A stretch of 64,000 nt of DNA from Gordionus sp. m RMFG-2023 (Eukaryota; Nematomorpha; Gordioida; Chordodea; Parachordodidae), in NCBI RefSeq assembly GCF_954871325.1, contig NC_088778.1, forward strand, positions 558,001-622,000, in the 5' to 3' direction. Within the stretch, counting starts at the first letter, position 1, and every line of letters starts with the position of its first letter. Positions 1-12,785 of the stretch are shown here, one piece after another. The notes beneath the pieces were generated by a model that was not told the origin of the DNA, searched no databases, and saw nothing but the letters and a program-made list of their open reading frames with translations. Both the position numbers and the translations under genes were made by a program.

Positions 1-2484
1 TTCTAAAATTAAAAATATTATTCGAAAATAATGATAATTACTTAATGTAAATAACACAACACAACAAAGAGACTAAAATTTTATTTTACGAATTTAAATA
101 TAATATTTTTAATGAGATGGATAAAAATCAATGACTTTAATATTTCAGTAATATCAGGAACTTTATATAAAAATATGCAATCAAATAAATATAATTCCAT
201 TTATGTAATAACTTGAAATCCTTTTAAATAATCATATGCTAGATGTCTTAATTATTTTTTGTATATGGAGTAATATAATTGTAAAAATAAGAAGAAATAG
301 GGAGACCTATCATTAATTTGATTAGTTAAAAGTCTAAGATTTTTTGACGTTAAACAGATTAATTTATTCTTAAATCATCTATCTATCAAAAAAAAAAATC
401 ATTTTTTTTTCCTAATTCTCAGGCAACGACACGTGTCATTTTTATCATTAAATTGGAAAAATAATGAAGACACGAAAGTAACAATTTTCTTAATCCGCGA
501 ATAAACTATTGATAAAAAAATTGTAACACTTCCAAATACCTATTTATGATAAGTTCACATTTTAATTTACAATCTTCTATAAATTTACGATAGATTATAT
601 CACAAAGATTTTTATAAAAATCTGTCATTTTGCCTGTTTACATTTGTCGATAAAGCAATGAATTCTACTTTGTTCTTATCAATTCCTATTCAACACCTAC
701 GCCTGCTGAGACAATAATAAATACGCTGTACTTTAAAAAGCGTACTATTTTTACCGTTCGTTCCTATTAGGGAACTTCGAAGAAGAAATAAACCGTTTTT
801 CAAAAATAATAGGTTTTAAAAAAAAAAGGATGCCCAAAAGAAAATCTATATACGAGATGGAAGATTTTACTAGAAATTATCAGATCCACTATTAGGGTAA
901 ACTCTTACCTCACCACTTCTTTTAACCTCAAAATATATTAATTTTTATTATGTATTTTATTGTTTATTTATATGTTGATGTGAATTATAATATAAATTAT
1001 AATAATATATATATTAATAAAAATTCTTAATTTCACATATTTAAAATTTTTATATAATTCCAAATAAATTTGGAATCTTTAGTTTAAAGGTATTAGGGTA
1101 TTAGGTATCATTTTCTTCAAACATAGAATTCTGGAGATATTAATATGACGATGACCAGGCCTAGTTATTATTACTTATTTCAAAACATACTATATTAATC
1201 CCAATTTTTTTCGTAATGTATACGATTTTGGCCGATCAAAGAAAAAAAAATTTTTTGGGGGACTTTTAATTGCTATAATAATAATAATATAATTTTATAC
1301 TTTTTTATGTATTCAATTCACATGAATTATTTGCCGTTACAAATGAATTTAGTATAGTAGAGGAGATAATACTTTTTTTAGTCGAAAATAAATAAAATTG
1401 AGAGCAGAAAAATATGCAAGAAAATAAAAGAACGGTCAACGGGAGGAAAGTAATTAAAATTAAAATATTCTTATATAATTATCGTAATCAAAACATGAAA
1501 GTCTTAAAATTTAAGAAAATGACTATATAGTCTGGTTATAATTTTTTGCCATCTACCAGTATTGAACTTAAGGCTTTAAAAGTTGGGTTATTTATGTTGA
1601 AATGAATTACATCTTTAATAATATACTATATTTAGTAAAGATAAGGTTAATATTGATTTTGAATACTTGATTTTATTTGTACAATAGATCATGGCTGCAT
1701 GGGATAGGGGTAAAAATTTTTATTATTAAATTCAAAATGGGTTTGAAATTTTTTTTTATCAATCTAAATAGTAATACCAATTTTATGTAAATGAATATAT
1801 TTTGGTTTATACTATTTAATGTTCCTTTTACGTTTATGATTCAATTTTATTGGTTTACTATTGTATTACATGAAAGATTATAATTATTTAATATCTGTCA
1901 GAGACTTCGGCTAACGGGCTTGGCCGTATTAATTTTTATTAAAATATACGCGGGCCAAGTATGAAATTTTTTTTTAAAAAATATTCGGGCCGTAAAACCA
2001 AATATTAGAAATCGCCTTTATTAGCTATAAAAATTAAAAATAAACCCAATATATTTTTATAATGTCTAGGCCGGGCCTGAAAATTTTTTTCTTCAAAAAA
2101 ACCGGTCCGGCCGGAAAAAATTTTTTGAAAAAAAATATCCGGTGGTGGAAAATTTAATTCTTCGATTATTTACACAAATTCATTTATGTTTTATTAAGGT
2201 CGATTAAAGAAATGTTTCGTTATTTCCGTAATGGATAGTATTTTAAAGAAAGTAAATTATAAAATTATTTTCGTAATGGATGGCCATTTCGAAAATAATT
2301 TGAAGAAAGTGTTAATGACCAATTATCAATTATTCAATGACAAAGTTAGCTAATGTAATGTTTTATTATAATATTAATAGAAAAAGTTTTTAACTTTAAT
2401 AAATATATATTTTATTTTCTGAATATATTTCAGTAGCATTTTCATTTTCATTTTCATTTTCTTAATATGAATCGAGAATAAATT
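1..2484. other. Gene-free AT-rich flank
   Basis: No ORF of note and no splice-bounded coding segment is visible. The only compositional feature is a cluster of GGCC-rich motifs at about 1,905-2,150, listed separately. Confidence 0.6.
1905..2150. repeat. Decayed GGCC-rich repeat
   Basis: Short GC-rich islets such as CGGGCC, GGCCGGGCC and GGTCCGGCCGG alternate with A/T runs. The same texture recurs at 24.0-24.9 kb and 56.34-56.59 kb and, in better preserved form, inside the MITE at 11,045. I read it as an old member of a GGCCCG-type repeat. Boundaries are approximate. Confidence 0.4.
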
Positions 2485-2624
2485 TAGTTATTAAAAGATA
2501 CACTTTAAATGGATCTAGATTCAGATACATTGTCTAAAATAATATCTAGACACCGATATTTTAATCAAAGATACAGATACAGATACCACATTTTTATATC
2601 TAGATACAGGATCTAATAACTCTG
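2485..2624. mobile_element. hAT-type MITE, CAGAGTTG family, diverged copy
   Basis: It starts TAGTTATTAAAAGATAC and ends AATAACTCTG. Between the ends are the same GATCTAGATTCAGATAC and ACAGATACCACATTTTTATA blocks found in the copies at 12,119 and 15,162. The ends have drifted and no target duplication is clear, so this is an older insertion. Confidence 0.65.
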
Positions 2625-2738
2625 TTAATTTGTATTCAAATATACTAATAAATGATTTGTAAATAAATATATAAACTTAAACACAAAATATATTATAAAA
2701 TAGTTAAAAATATAATAAATTGTTCAACATTAGTTTTA

Positions 2739-2961
2739 GGCCGCATTCATAGTGGATTCGACCCGACACTATTTAACAGCTGATCGATTTTTAAAATCGG
2801 TTTATGAGAATCAATTTTTCTTTATTAAAACCAATATTTTTTAGGTTATTGTCATGTACAGAATTGAAGACAAAATTAATATTATTACAAAAAAATTGAT
2901 CTCATAAACAGATTTTAAAAATCGATCAGCTGTTCGGATCGGTTCCACTATGAATGCGGCC
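2739..2961. mobile_element. Palindromic MITE, PIF/Harbinger-type
   Basis: The 223-bp element is bounded by perfect inverted repeats GGCCGCATTCATAGTGGA and flanked on both sides by TTA (2736-2738 and 2962-2964). A 3-bp TTA or TWA duplication with termini starting GG is the hallmark of PIF/Harbinger elements. The interior is also palindromic, with AACAGCTGATCGATTTTTAA near one end and its inverse near the other. It has no coding capacity. A second, more worn copy lies at 45,265. Confidence 0.8.
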
Positions 2962-2964
2962 TTA

Positions 2965-4319
2965 AACATGTCAATATAGTTCATTATATTTATGATCATT
3001 ATAGATTGCAAATAATAGCAATTAAAGTTATATAAAATATTAAAAAATCAATTCCATTATTTAAAACATGATATTAGAAAAAGTTTTAACATTAATAGTA
3101 TGTGTGTTTCAGTGGATTCTCATTTTCTTAATATGAATTGAGAATAAATTTGTTTATGAATTAAAAAAATTGTTCAATAAAATATTTTAACTTCTACTTT
3201 TATCCATTTTTCATAATATTATTTATTTATAAAAGTTAAAAAAATAAATAAAATTCTACCCTCTAGATGGCGTCATTTTAATATATTTAATTTTTTATCA
3301 TTTAAAATTTAGAGAAAAAAAAAATATATTTTTGAATGTTTAATCAATATTAATTGGCAAAAAAGCTTGCTATATTATATTAAAGGAGAAAATTTTATAG
3401 ATACAAAAGACGAATTCATAGGTATCGCGAACGCTGTGTCATATACAAAATATGAGATATAATTCGGGCTAACTGTGAATTCAAGGTGAAGCTGAACCGA
3501 TATCAGAACTCTGAGCAATAATTGATTATGTTTTAAAATTGTAATCAGAGATACTGTTAAGCCAACTGAATAAATAACACTCACTTATCAATCTTTTTTA
3601 AAAAGGTTTAAAAATATATATTATTATAAACTAAATGCTAGCGCAGCATAATAAAACCAATCATTTGTTGAAAATACGTGAATAAGTTTTCCTAGAAATA
3701 TTAGATCTAATTTGCTAAATATTGGACACCTTTTACAATGTAAAAATCAGGCATTTTTTTAAAAAAATTTATTGATACGATCGAGACTATTAGAAACTAA
3801 CGGAAAGATTCTCACATATGATTTATAGGAGATGAGATGACTGCAAAATTGCATAATAGTCGATATAGAATTCCATCCATAAAAAAATATATTAATATAA
3901 TATCAAAAACATTTTAAAAAAAAGTATTATGACATTGAATATAGTTTTAAGATTAGTTATTATTATATTTTAATTTAATTTAATTCATTAAATAAAATTG
4001 CCATCATTTTATATCAGTTCTTTTAAAATTCGCAATTTAAAAATTTCACCAAGAAAATAAAATATACTCTGCTTAATGTTATTCAAAGTTAGTTTATAAG
4101 TTATTTTTGTATTTAATTGTTATGGCTTTTCATTGAAAGTTTTCAAATTACTTACACATAAAAAGTGGAAAAATAAATTATTTTGCTGATGGTAAAGTGT
4201 CTATTTTAATTAATTTTTGAGCTTTTATGGTCATCTTTTAAGTGACTATAAATTATTTAAGATATTATTTTAAAATAGTTTTGTTAATTTGGTTTAATAT
4301 TTTTAATTATCTAAAGGCG
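2965..4319. other. Gene-free AT-rich stretch
   Basis: There is an uninterrupted 69-codon minus-strand frame at 3,375-3,584 with hydrophobic residues but no splice context or recognisable motif. Nothing else is supported. Confidence 0.5.
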
Positions 4320-5345
4320 GAAATGAGGTATTTGTATCTAATCACACCCTTTTAAAAAGCATCTTTACTAGATATAATTTTAAAAGGTATCTCTATCTGT
4401 CTTTAGATACAATTTAGATACTTTTGATATAATTTCTTTGCTTTTTATATAAAATATTATAACCGAGTTTATTTCATTACAAAAACTACAAACGATTTTA
4501 TTTTACACGATAGATGACGTCAAATATTTATATTAATTTTTTTTATATACATATCAATAATCATAGCAAAAAAAAATATCAAACTCGGCATCAGCTTGTT
4601 TAAATATTAAATTTTTAAGACCTTTTATAAAGCCTATTTTAAAATTCATCTTTATTTCAAAGATTTAAATGAAAAAAAGAAGAATTAAATTTAAAAAAAA
4701 AGGAAGAAAACCTAAATTAAAAGAAATAAACCAATCAATACAGAGATTAGTTGATGAACTATCAAAGTTTACAAGTAATTTTAAATTGATGACATCCGAA
4801 AAAAAAATTAGCAAATTTTTTTCAGTACCTCCAAGAGGATTGATAAATATTTGACACTCATCAAATTTTAAATGTAAAGATTATCGTAATGTATATTCAT
4901 AAAGTATAACACAACACTGCCCTAATATACCCTTATAGAACGACTTTTTAAAGTGTCTAAAACAACCGTCTTTACAGATAAAGGTGATAAAATTTTTGAG
5001 AAATGTATAACTGATATTGATACTACTAACAATAATTATTAATAAATATTTAATTAAATATTTTGTTATGTTTTAATAAAGATGTGAAAATTACTATTTA
5101 TTTATCATTTAATTATATATTTTGAACACATATGAGATATTAACTCAATAATTTTTTATTTTTGGCTCATATCATGATTTAATTTTAACAAGAGAATTCC
5201 AAATTAGACATTATGCACACCCTTATTACATAAAGTATAATAAAAATTGTATCGGTATTTAGATATATTTCGGGACTATGTATCTTATAAGTTTTTAGAC
5301 GTTGTATCTTCAGCTAGATCTAGTATCTTATAACAACGATTAATA
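4320..5345 (+). mobile_element. Decayed hAT transposon related to the CAGAGTTG MITEs
   Basis: Both edges carry AGATAC/GTATCT-rich sequence like the CAGAGTTG MITEs; the right edge reads CTAGTATCTTATAACAAC, close to the MITE terminus GTATCTTTTAACAACTCTG. Inside, an in-frame segment at about 4,935-5,042 reads ERLFKVSKTTVFTDKGDKIF, which resembles the C-terminal dimerisation motif of hAT transposases (ERLFS...T.KR..L). A basic 61-codon ORF at 4,669-4,854 may be another remnant. A homologous copy lies at 34,640. I infer this is the family, or close to it, that mobilised the MITEs. It is long dead. Confidence 0.5.
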
Positions 5346-7286
5346 AAATTGAATATCGGATAACTAACTGGACACCTTCCCAAATTTCTAGACATACCGA
5401 TGATAATTCTATGAAACTGACATTATATACCCAATTGACCAATTATTAGAATGTGTAATAAATATATTGGATAAAATTAATAATATATATAAATTTTATA
5501 TAAATTTTAAGGTATTTATGACATTTTTCATTTTAAAAATAGTTTATATTAGATAAAAATTATTATTTTATCAATTTTACAGTGTTGAGATGATTTAATG
5601 TAACATATTGACGTTTTAATTTAAACACATGCATATATAATTATATTATTTCATTTGTTTTACATTTGTAAAGATTATAATTATATATTATGTTATTACA
5701 TTAAATCATCAAAACAACTGTATATGTTAGCCACAATGTATTTTTTCCGGCAATGTCTTTTGCCTCTAATCTTTGAATTAATCATAGATATATATATAAA
5801 AAAAAACTTCTATAGAAAATTAAATTAAGTTGAAAAGGTTCATGGAAAAATTGTCTTGAAATTCATAGGTTAGGTATTCCAAACATGATGGAATTCATTT
5901 CTAGTAAAATCAAATTATTGAGAAATGATTCAAAGTTAAAATAAATATCCCATTGTAGGGAAATACACATTGCCGCTAATATATACAAATATAAGAAGTA
6001 TCATGATAATTTAGGCATGATCATCTCTCCGATACTTTTTTTATTACTAAAATTTAGTATAAATTTTTTTATAGTCAAATTTTTTTTAAAAAAAAACTAT
6101 ATTCGAGCTTGAATGGAACTGAACACTAAAAACTCAGTAATTATAGCTAAGACAGATTTCTTCGATATTCTTATTGTCCCATATTTTTAGTCCATGATAA
6201 GAAAAATTATCATTTTTTAAACTAAAGCATTGCATCTTATGCGCATGTTCCAATATTAGAAGAATTCTATTTAAGTTATAAAAACAAAAGGTTTAACAAA
6301 TGTTCTCTATTTTTAAATTTCCGTTATAATTGTATAGAAATTATGCCTTTTTTTAAAAATGTTTCTAATACATTATTAAAAAAAATACTTTTGCCTGGGT
6401 ATTGAAAGACTTTTCAGAATTTAAGTATAGGTTTTTTTTAAATTAAAATTTATGGTTTAAAATAGCTCTGAATAAATATAATATTTGATATTCAAAAAAA
6501 AAATTATAATCACAGATACAGATAAAATATAAAAAACAATTAATTTTCGTATGTTTTTTTCCGTTCTGTTAATGGTTTTATTAATGTTTTTTTTTAAATT
6601 TTCTATTCTTTGAATAGTTAAATTTATTATTCGAAGCCTTATAAATTGCCAAACTTTAAGTATAAAAAACGAATCTTTATGGCTATAGAAATAATTATAA
6701 ACATAGTTTAATAAATATTCTTTTAAAATTGTTTATTATAAAACAATACATAAAGGTATATAAAATATATTTTGACAATCAAAGTTAAGAAAATCGTAAC
6801 TGTGTTCTAAAACAAAAAGGAACAATAATTAAATTTGAAAATGTTCATTTGTACGTTCAGCCCTGAAGAATAATCCTCTGGTGTTCAAGTGCTTCCATTG
6901 TAAAATTGTGATTTTATCATTGTTTATTATTATACTATAGAATTTACAATGTAATGCATTGATAAAATTATGTGATCAAAATTAAAGAATAATATTAAAA
7001 AACAACCAAAAAGAATCATCAAAAAATAAGTAAGTGAGTATTTTTTCAAAATATGGCTCTAAAAAAAATAAATAGATAAAGTGGTAAGTCGGAATTATTA
7101 GTGTCAAAATTTTGGCATAAAAATATGATTTTATCTGTTAAATTATATATTTGATTCTATGCCGTGATTAATATTAAATTTTGGATTTTTTAAAAACTTT
7201 TCCACTTTGTTTATTTAAGTGGAATTCATTTTCGAAATATCTACAATCCTAAATTTTAACAACTTTAGTTTGCAATTCTTTTATAT
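5346..7286. other. Gene-free stretch with one MITE end
   Basis: At about 5,868-5,914 lies one end of the ACCGGAAATGG-type MITE (TATTCCAAACATGATGGAAT), whose two-ended copy is at 36,157. A TTTATT at about 7,210 reads AATAAA on the minus strand and could serve the receptor gene that ends at 7,287. No other feature is seen. Confidence 0.5.
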
Positions 7287-8788
7287 TTATTGGACAAAGA
7301 TATTTTTCACGAGTTTCCTGAAGTTCTCGTTGAATATCATAAAAATGTAGAAGGAGAGGCAATGATTAGCCATCATCAGAATGTTAGTTAACACTAGGTA
7401 ACTCCTAAAGTTGCAATTCAAATCGTTCATCGATTTGCACATAAAATTGTAGTAAAATATAGATGTTATCGCCTGAGGTATTTCACAAATGTAAAATTGA
7501 ATGACTATAGTTATTTGAGTCAATGTTGCCTTAGACTCCTCAGCGCTCAATTTAAAGTTTGTTCTATTACCGTGAATTTTAGAAGTATTATCATCTCTGA
7601 CATTATTATTGTTTATATTGTTATTTTTATTTTTATTCATATGAAACAATTCTTTCATCTTTTTCCTGTTCTTAAAATAGGCTCTGAGAGCAACGACTAT
7701 GAAATAACTCAATACTGCTATGAGTAGCATTGGAAACCCCACGGTTAGTATCTCGCTCAAGATTTCAAATATATGTAGTAATTTGGTCTCGGGAACAGTT
7801 TCCAAGAAGTATCCATGGTACACATTGATATATTGGATACTTGATTTCACAAGCAGAATCGAAGAATTACTCTGAACTAAAGTAGGTTGAATATTTGAAA
7901 TATTAGAAATATTTAGGGAAAGCCAAGTGTTCGATATATTTATCCGACAATGGGTTGTAGTACAAGTAATTCTTCATGACGATGAAATGGACATAAGCCG
8001 TGCGGAACCAAATTGTTGTTCTACTTTCTATCATACACCGAAGCTAGAGTTATGATTATCAAACATATCTTGCTATTCTTCAGTGTAGATAGTGATTTGT
8101 ATCTTAAAGGCATCTTCAGAGCTATGAACCTGTCCACTGTCATGGCTAACGTAATTCCTGTCGATATTTTCGAACAAATATTTCTTAGAGGGAACTCTAT
8201 GTTACTCATGAATAAATTATAATATTTGGATCTCCAAAACAGAGATTGATTATAGGCCCCCCAATAATATAACAAAGGCCATGGGGTGAGCGTTAAACAA
8301 AATATAAAATTATTAACAGACAGAATCTCGGCGTAAAAAGTGGTGACAGTGGCCAGACCTTTGTTTCTGTTAACTATCTTCCAAGCAATAGAATGAATCT
8401 TGGATACCACATGTGAAATACACAAATTGCTAGAGTGCAATATTTTAGATGTTACTAATTTATCAGCATTGAACTGTTGATTTATTCTTTGAGAACCTTC
8501 TTTATCTTTTTTACAAAAGTCCTTCTCTATTTCACCTTTTTCGATATCCTCAGTGACTGTTCTTTTTTCGATATATTTACTAGAAAAATCCCCAGTCAAA
8601 GTAGTTATCTGGTCAGATTCGATATTTTGTTTTTTCCCGCCACCTTTCTTCCTGGAATTGTTGAAGCTCAAGTACATTAGAATATTCCCTACCATCCCCA
8701 GAACTGCTAAAACAAGTGAAATGTAGCAATATCCTATTTTTTCGAAATTAGTCACGAAAAAACCAGAAACAGTTTCCAATTCAATCAT
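7287..8788 (-). CDS. Class A GPCR, FMRFamide-receptor-like
   Basis: This is a seven-helix receptor, presumably for a neuropeptide at the plasma membrane. The first part (8,788-8,021) is 255 codons: TM1 about residues 18-42 with GN, an ICL1 of about 105 residues (43-147), TM2 148-175 where the usual Asp is replaced (SVNNFIF), TM3 200-223 ending DRF, and the start of TM4 (ICLIIITLAS). The second part, in frame from about 7,971 and ending at 7,287, holds an ECL2-like segment with CTTTHC and several N-glycosylation sites, TM5, a 45-residue Asn-rich ICL3, TM6 (FYICEIP) and TM7 (NHCLSFYIFMIFNENFRK). The FYICEIP and FN..FR motifs recall FMRFamide-type receptors. The frames do not join directly: an intron of about 53-65 bp at 8,024-7,972, or a frameshift, must lie between. 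The ATG at 8,788 gives a 17-residue N terminus; an upstream exon is possible. Confidence 0.82.
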
Positions 8789-11036
8789 ATGTGAGTAATT
8801 ATTATTTTTATAGTGCGAGAATTTTAGTAATAGAAATTTATTTTTATAAAAAATATTCGTTATTTTTTTAATTTTGACTTTAATAATTTGTAATATAAAG
8901 TATAAAAGCGCGAATTAAAATAAGTATTATATTTAATAAATATAGAATATTTATTTATTTTATTTTACGATATTTAACTTAGACTCGAAAATATTGCTAA
9001 AGGCCATCAAAAACGATGACTGGCATTTTTGTTAATGGCATTATGTCAAATTTAATTAGTGTTCTTAAAAGGCAAACTCAATATTTTAGCCTGAAAAATA
9101 TTTTCTAAGCCTCTAGATTTTGTTAATAGATGTTCGAGTGTTTGATGTCAATTCGAGACCATACCGTCATAGAAGGGGGGGGTTAACATAATATCGTCAT
9201 TGTAATTGAAGTAAAGTGGCAAGAGTCAGAAGGATTTTTGGGGGAGTTGGGTTGGGGTATATAAATGTGAAGGGTATGATAATTATGATTTGGATATCCA
9301 TAGTTTTGCTATTTTAATTATATGTTTTTGTTACAGATATCGTAAAATGAGTTAGCTAATGTGTCGATATATAGATCCACGTAGAAAAAATTATTTATTT
9401 ATTTTCGGTTTGAGTAAAAGCATACCCCTCTCTCCCTCCACCCCCCCCCCAGTGAATTATGCAATTATACAAAGTTCGGAATTATAAAAAAAAAATTTAC
9501 TATTAAGCGATTAGATCATTACTATTATATTAGGCAAAAAAATGAATATATCCAATTACCCTTTATAACAGCACTAGATATGACACTTTTATTTAAAGGA
9601 TGGCACTTCCGGAAAATGTTAAATCTTTAAAAATTCAAGATTTTTTGATCCCGATCATAAGATCTTTTACTAAATAAAAGAAATCAAGTATGAATAACAT
9701 AAAAATGGGAAGATAATTATTTTTTCCTACAAGGGGTATGCACTAATTCTAAAATTATATATTCTTGTAGAAATATATCTATATCCTTATTTATACATGC
9801 GTGTAATCTTTTTCAACATAAAATCATTTTATGAACTTTGAAAATGATTTTATATGAAATGTATTTCAACATGTTTATTAAAAGAGGAAGGAAGGAAGGA
9901 AGGAAGGAAGGAAGGAAGGAAGGAAGGAAGGAAGGAAGGAAGGAAGAAAGGAAGGAAATAAGGAACAAAAAATAATAAATTTTTCCCTAAAATATATATC
10001 ATATATAAACTATAAAAAAATATCTTAATAATAAGATATCTCTTTTTTAATAATATTTATATTGTTTATATAATTTAATGTAGGCAACTATTTCATAAAC
10101 TTTTATATACATTACCTGAACACATTGGATGCTAACACAAATAATTTATAAAAAATAATATTATTATGAGATAAGACAAGATATAAGATATTTTTATGGA
10201 TAATTTTTTTTTTACTTATTTTTATAACAACAATTTTTGATTTTTCAAATTTAGGATAAATAAACTAGACGCTCAACTGGCGCGGGAAGGTTGCATTATA
10301 TTGATAAATGAAAATTTTAATTGAGGGATTTATTTATTTTGAAAAAAAAAAAAAATCTTCGCTCAGATCCTTATCCACTTTTTTTATTATTATTATTATT
10401 TTTATTAGAAAATAATATGTAAGTGCGTTCTATTTTTAGAAGGAATCAAGTCTGCCTTATCTTTGTCAAGATCTTCTCTCAAAGCAGGAAATAGGTTCAA
10501 GCTTCCTTCCTTCGCTTACATCTAAGTTTTAACCTGGGGCCACTCTGATTTTAGCGGGTGAATTATTGCGAGACATTTATCATTCAACTGAGAATTAGAA
10601 TATAATCAAAATTAGACCTTTTATCTTTGTCTTGCAGAATTGCATTAATAAATGGCACACAAAATGAAATTATTTAAAGCCCACTCTCTAAAATCGAAAA
10701 AGCCGTAGGAACAAGTTCCATAACCTGTAAATCAATTTAAAATTTTAGAATTACAATTTTAAGGAAAACCAAAAAATTGTCAACATAATACAAATTTATG
10801 ACATTTAAAAATTTGCTAACTTCAAAATGAATAAAGTAAGATGTTAAATTTATTTCGAATTAAATATGAAAATATTAAACATTTAAAATATAATTTTAAA
10901 GGAGAAATATATAAATATATGGCAATTTTAAAATTTAATAAAATTTAACAACTAGTATTTTTTTTCTTATATATCAATATTCACAAATATACACGTGACA
11001 CGATTATTTCCCCCCCCCCTTATAGTAATAATTATT
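8789..11036. other. Intergenic, repeat fragments only
   Basis: It contains a partial TAGTGTTGTT-family fragment at about 9,073-9,150 (AACTCAATATTTTAGCCTGA), C or G homopolymers at 9,175, 9,441 and 11,010, and a GGAA array listed separately. No coding sequence is recognised. Confidence 0.5.
9884..9957 (+). repeat. (GGAA)n microsatellite
   Basis: About 18 consecutive GGAA units with a few A substitutions near the 3' end. Confidence 0.95.
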
Positions 11037-11044
11037 ATGCATAG

Positions 11045-11197
11045 TAGAGATCTGCAAAGTTAAGCCCGGCCCGTACCTGGCCCGAATCCGACCCGGCCCG
11101 AATCCGACCCGGCCCGAATCCGACCCGGCCCGAGATTAAAAATAATCGGGTTCGGACCGGGTCGGGCTTGAAAAATAAGGCCCGATGCAGATCACTA
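11045..11197. mobile_element. hAT-type MITE, TAGAGATCTGCA family
   Basis: The 153-bp element has ends TAGAGATCTGCA and TGCAGATCACTA and is flanked by a perfect 8-bp duplication ATGCATAG (11,037-11,044 and 11,198-11,205). An 8-bp duplication and YAG..G termini fit hAT. The interior holds three direct copies of the 16-bp unit CCCGAATCCGACCCGG, then an inverted ACCGGGTCGGGC, so the element is GC-rich against its AT-rich surroundings. A diverged relative is at 29,911 and a fragment at about 57,815-57,875. Confidence 0.85.
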
Positions 11198-11460
11198 ATG
11201 CATAGCTTTCAATTTTTTTGAAAATTGAGCCCACCATTTTAGATTTTTCTGAGTTTTCAGTTCGATTTTGCATATACCCATCACAGATGTGGGAAAAAAA
11301 ATATACCAGAAAATTTCTGATTCAATTACGTTACCGTTATTTTAATATAACTGGCAAAATTGTGAATTTAGATATTTTTTTTTAGAAATAATAGTATAAG
11401 ATCATAAAATAAATTCGATTTTTTATTAATTTAAAAATGTTTTGGCAAATTTTTACAGTG

Positions 11461-11743
<283 letters not shown>

Positions 11744-12023
11744 ATTAAAATGTTATTTTTTAATTAATAATAAATATCTGAGCCTTTTGTCCGCTTTAAA
11801 CTGAGTTTGGAAGCTCTCAAAAAATAAGATCTTAAATTTTATAATCTTCAAGTTATTTATTTTTTTAGTTTCATAACAAATATTTCAAACTCTGTATCCA
11901 GAATTTACTATTCGGAAAGAAGAAAAAAATGCAATCAATCAGAAACTAATCTCCTGAAACTGAACATCTAAATAAATCCCGAAATAAATCAAATAAATCA
12001 ATAATATTTTGTGATTTTCTAAA

Positions 12024-12785
12024 TTAGTATTGTTGAACGGCTGCAACTCAATATTTCATCTGGAAAGATATTGCGCGAGCCTGAAGATTTTGCTCATAGA
12101 AGGAACTAAGGTTTAGACCAGAGTTGTTAAAAGATACTTTTTAAATGGATCTAGATACAGATACATCGTCTAAAATAATATCTAGATACAAATATTTTAA
12201 TCAAAAATCTATCTAGATATAGATACAGATACCACATTTTTATATCTAGATTTTGAACTAAGGTTTAGACCAGAGTTGTTAAAAGATACTTTTTAAATGG
12301 ATCTAGATTCAGATACATCGTCTAAAATAATATCTAGATACAAATATTTTAATCAAAAATCTATCTAGATATAGATACAGATACCACATTTTTATATCTA
12401 GATTTTGAACTAAGGTTTAGACCAGAGTTGTTAAAAGATACTTTTTAAATGGATCTAGATTCAGATACATCGTCTAAAATAATATCTAGATACAAATATT
12501 TTAATCAAAAATCTATCTAGATATAGATACAGATACCACATTTTTATATCTAGATTTTGAACTAAGGTTTAGACCAGAGTTGTTAAAAGATACTTTTTAA
12601 ATGGATCTAGATTCAGATACATCGTCTAAAATAATATCTAGATACAAATATTTTAATCAAAAATCTATCTAGATATAGATACAGATACCACATTTTTATA
12701 TCTAGATTTTAACAACTCTGGTTTAGACCTATATTATCAAAATCTCCAAGCTTAGATGGAGTAACGAGCCGTTTAACAACACTAA
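12024..12785. mobile_element. TAGTGTTGTT-family MITE hosting a nested insertion
   Basis: The left end TTAGTATTGTTGAACGGC and right end GAGCCGTTTAACAACACTAA are inverted repeats. The left interior has the family's block GCGAGCCTGAAGATTTTGCT. A second MITE (12,119-12,720) is inserted in its middle. Without the insert and one target copy the host is about 150 bp, like other copies in this window. Confidence 0.75.
12119..12720. repeat. Nested CAGAGTTG hAT MITE, amplified as four 152-bp tandem units
   Basis: A CAGAGTTGTTAAAAGATAC-type MITE sits between perfect 8-bp target duplications GTTTAGAC (12,111-12,118 and 12,721-12,728). Its left terminus recurs at 12,119, 12,271, 12,423 and 12,575, an exact 152-bp period. 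Each internal unit joins the MITE interior just before its right end to about 16 bp of left flank including the GTTTAGAC copy. Only the last unit has the true right end AACAACTCTG. The tandem growth therefore happened after insertion. Units are almost identical, so the amplification is recent. Confidence 0.88.

Noticed and set aside
3375-3584. 69-codon minus-strand ORF with hydrophobic stretches
   Set aside because: No motif, no splice context, no partner exon.
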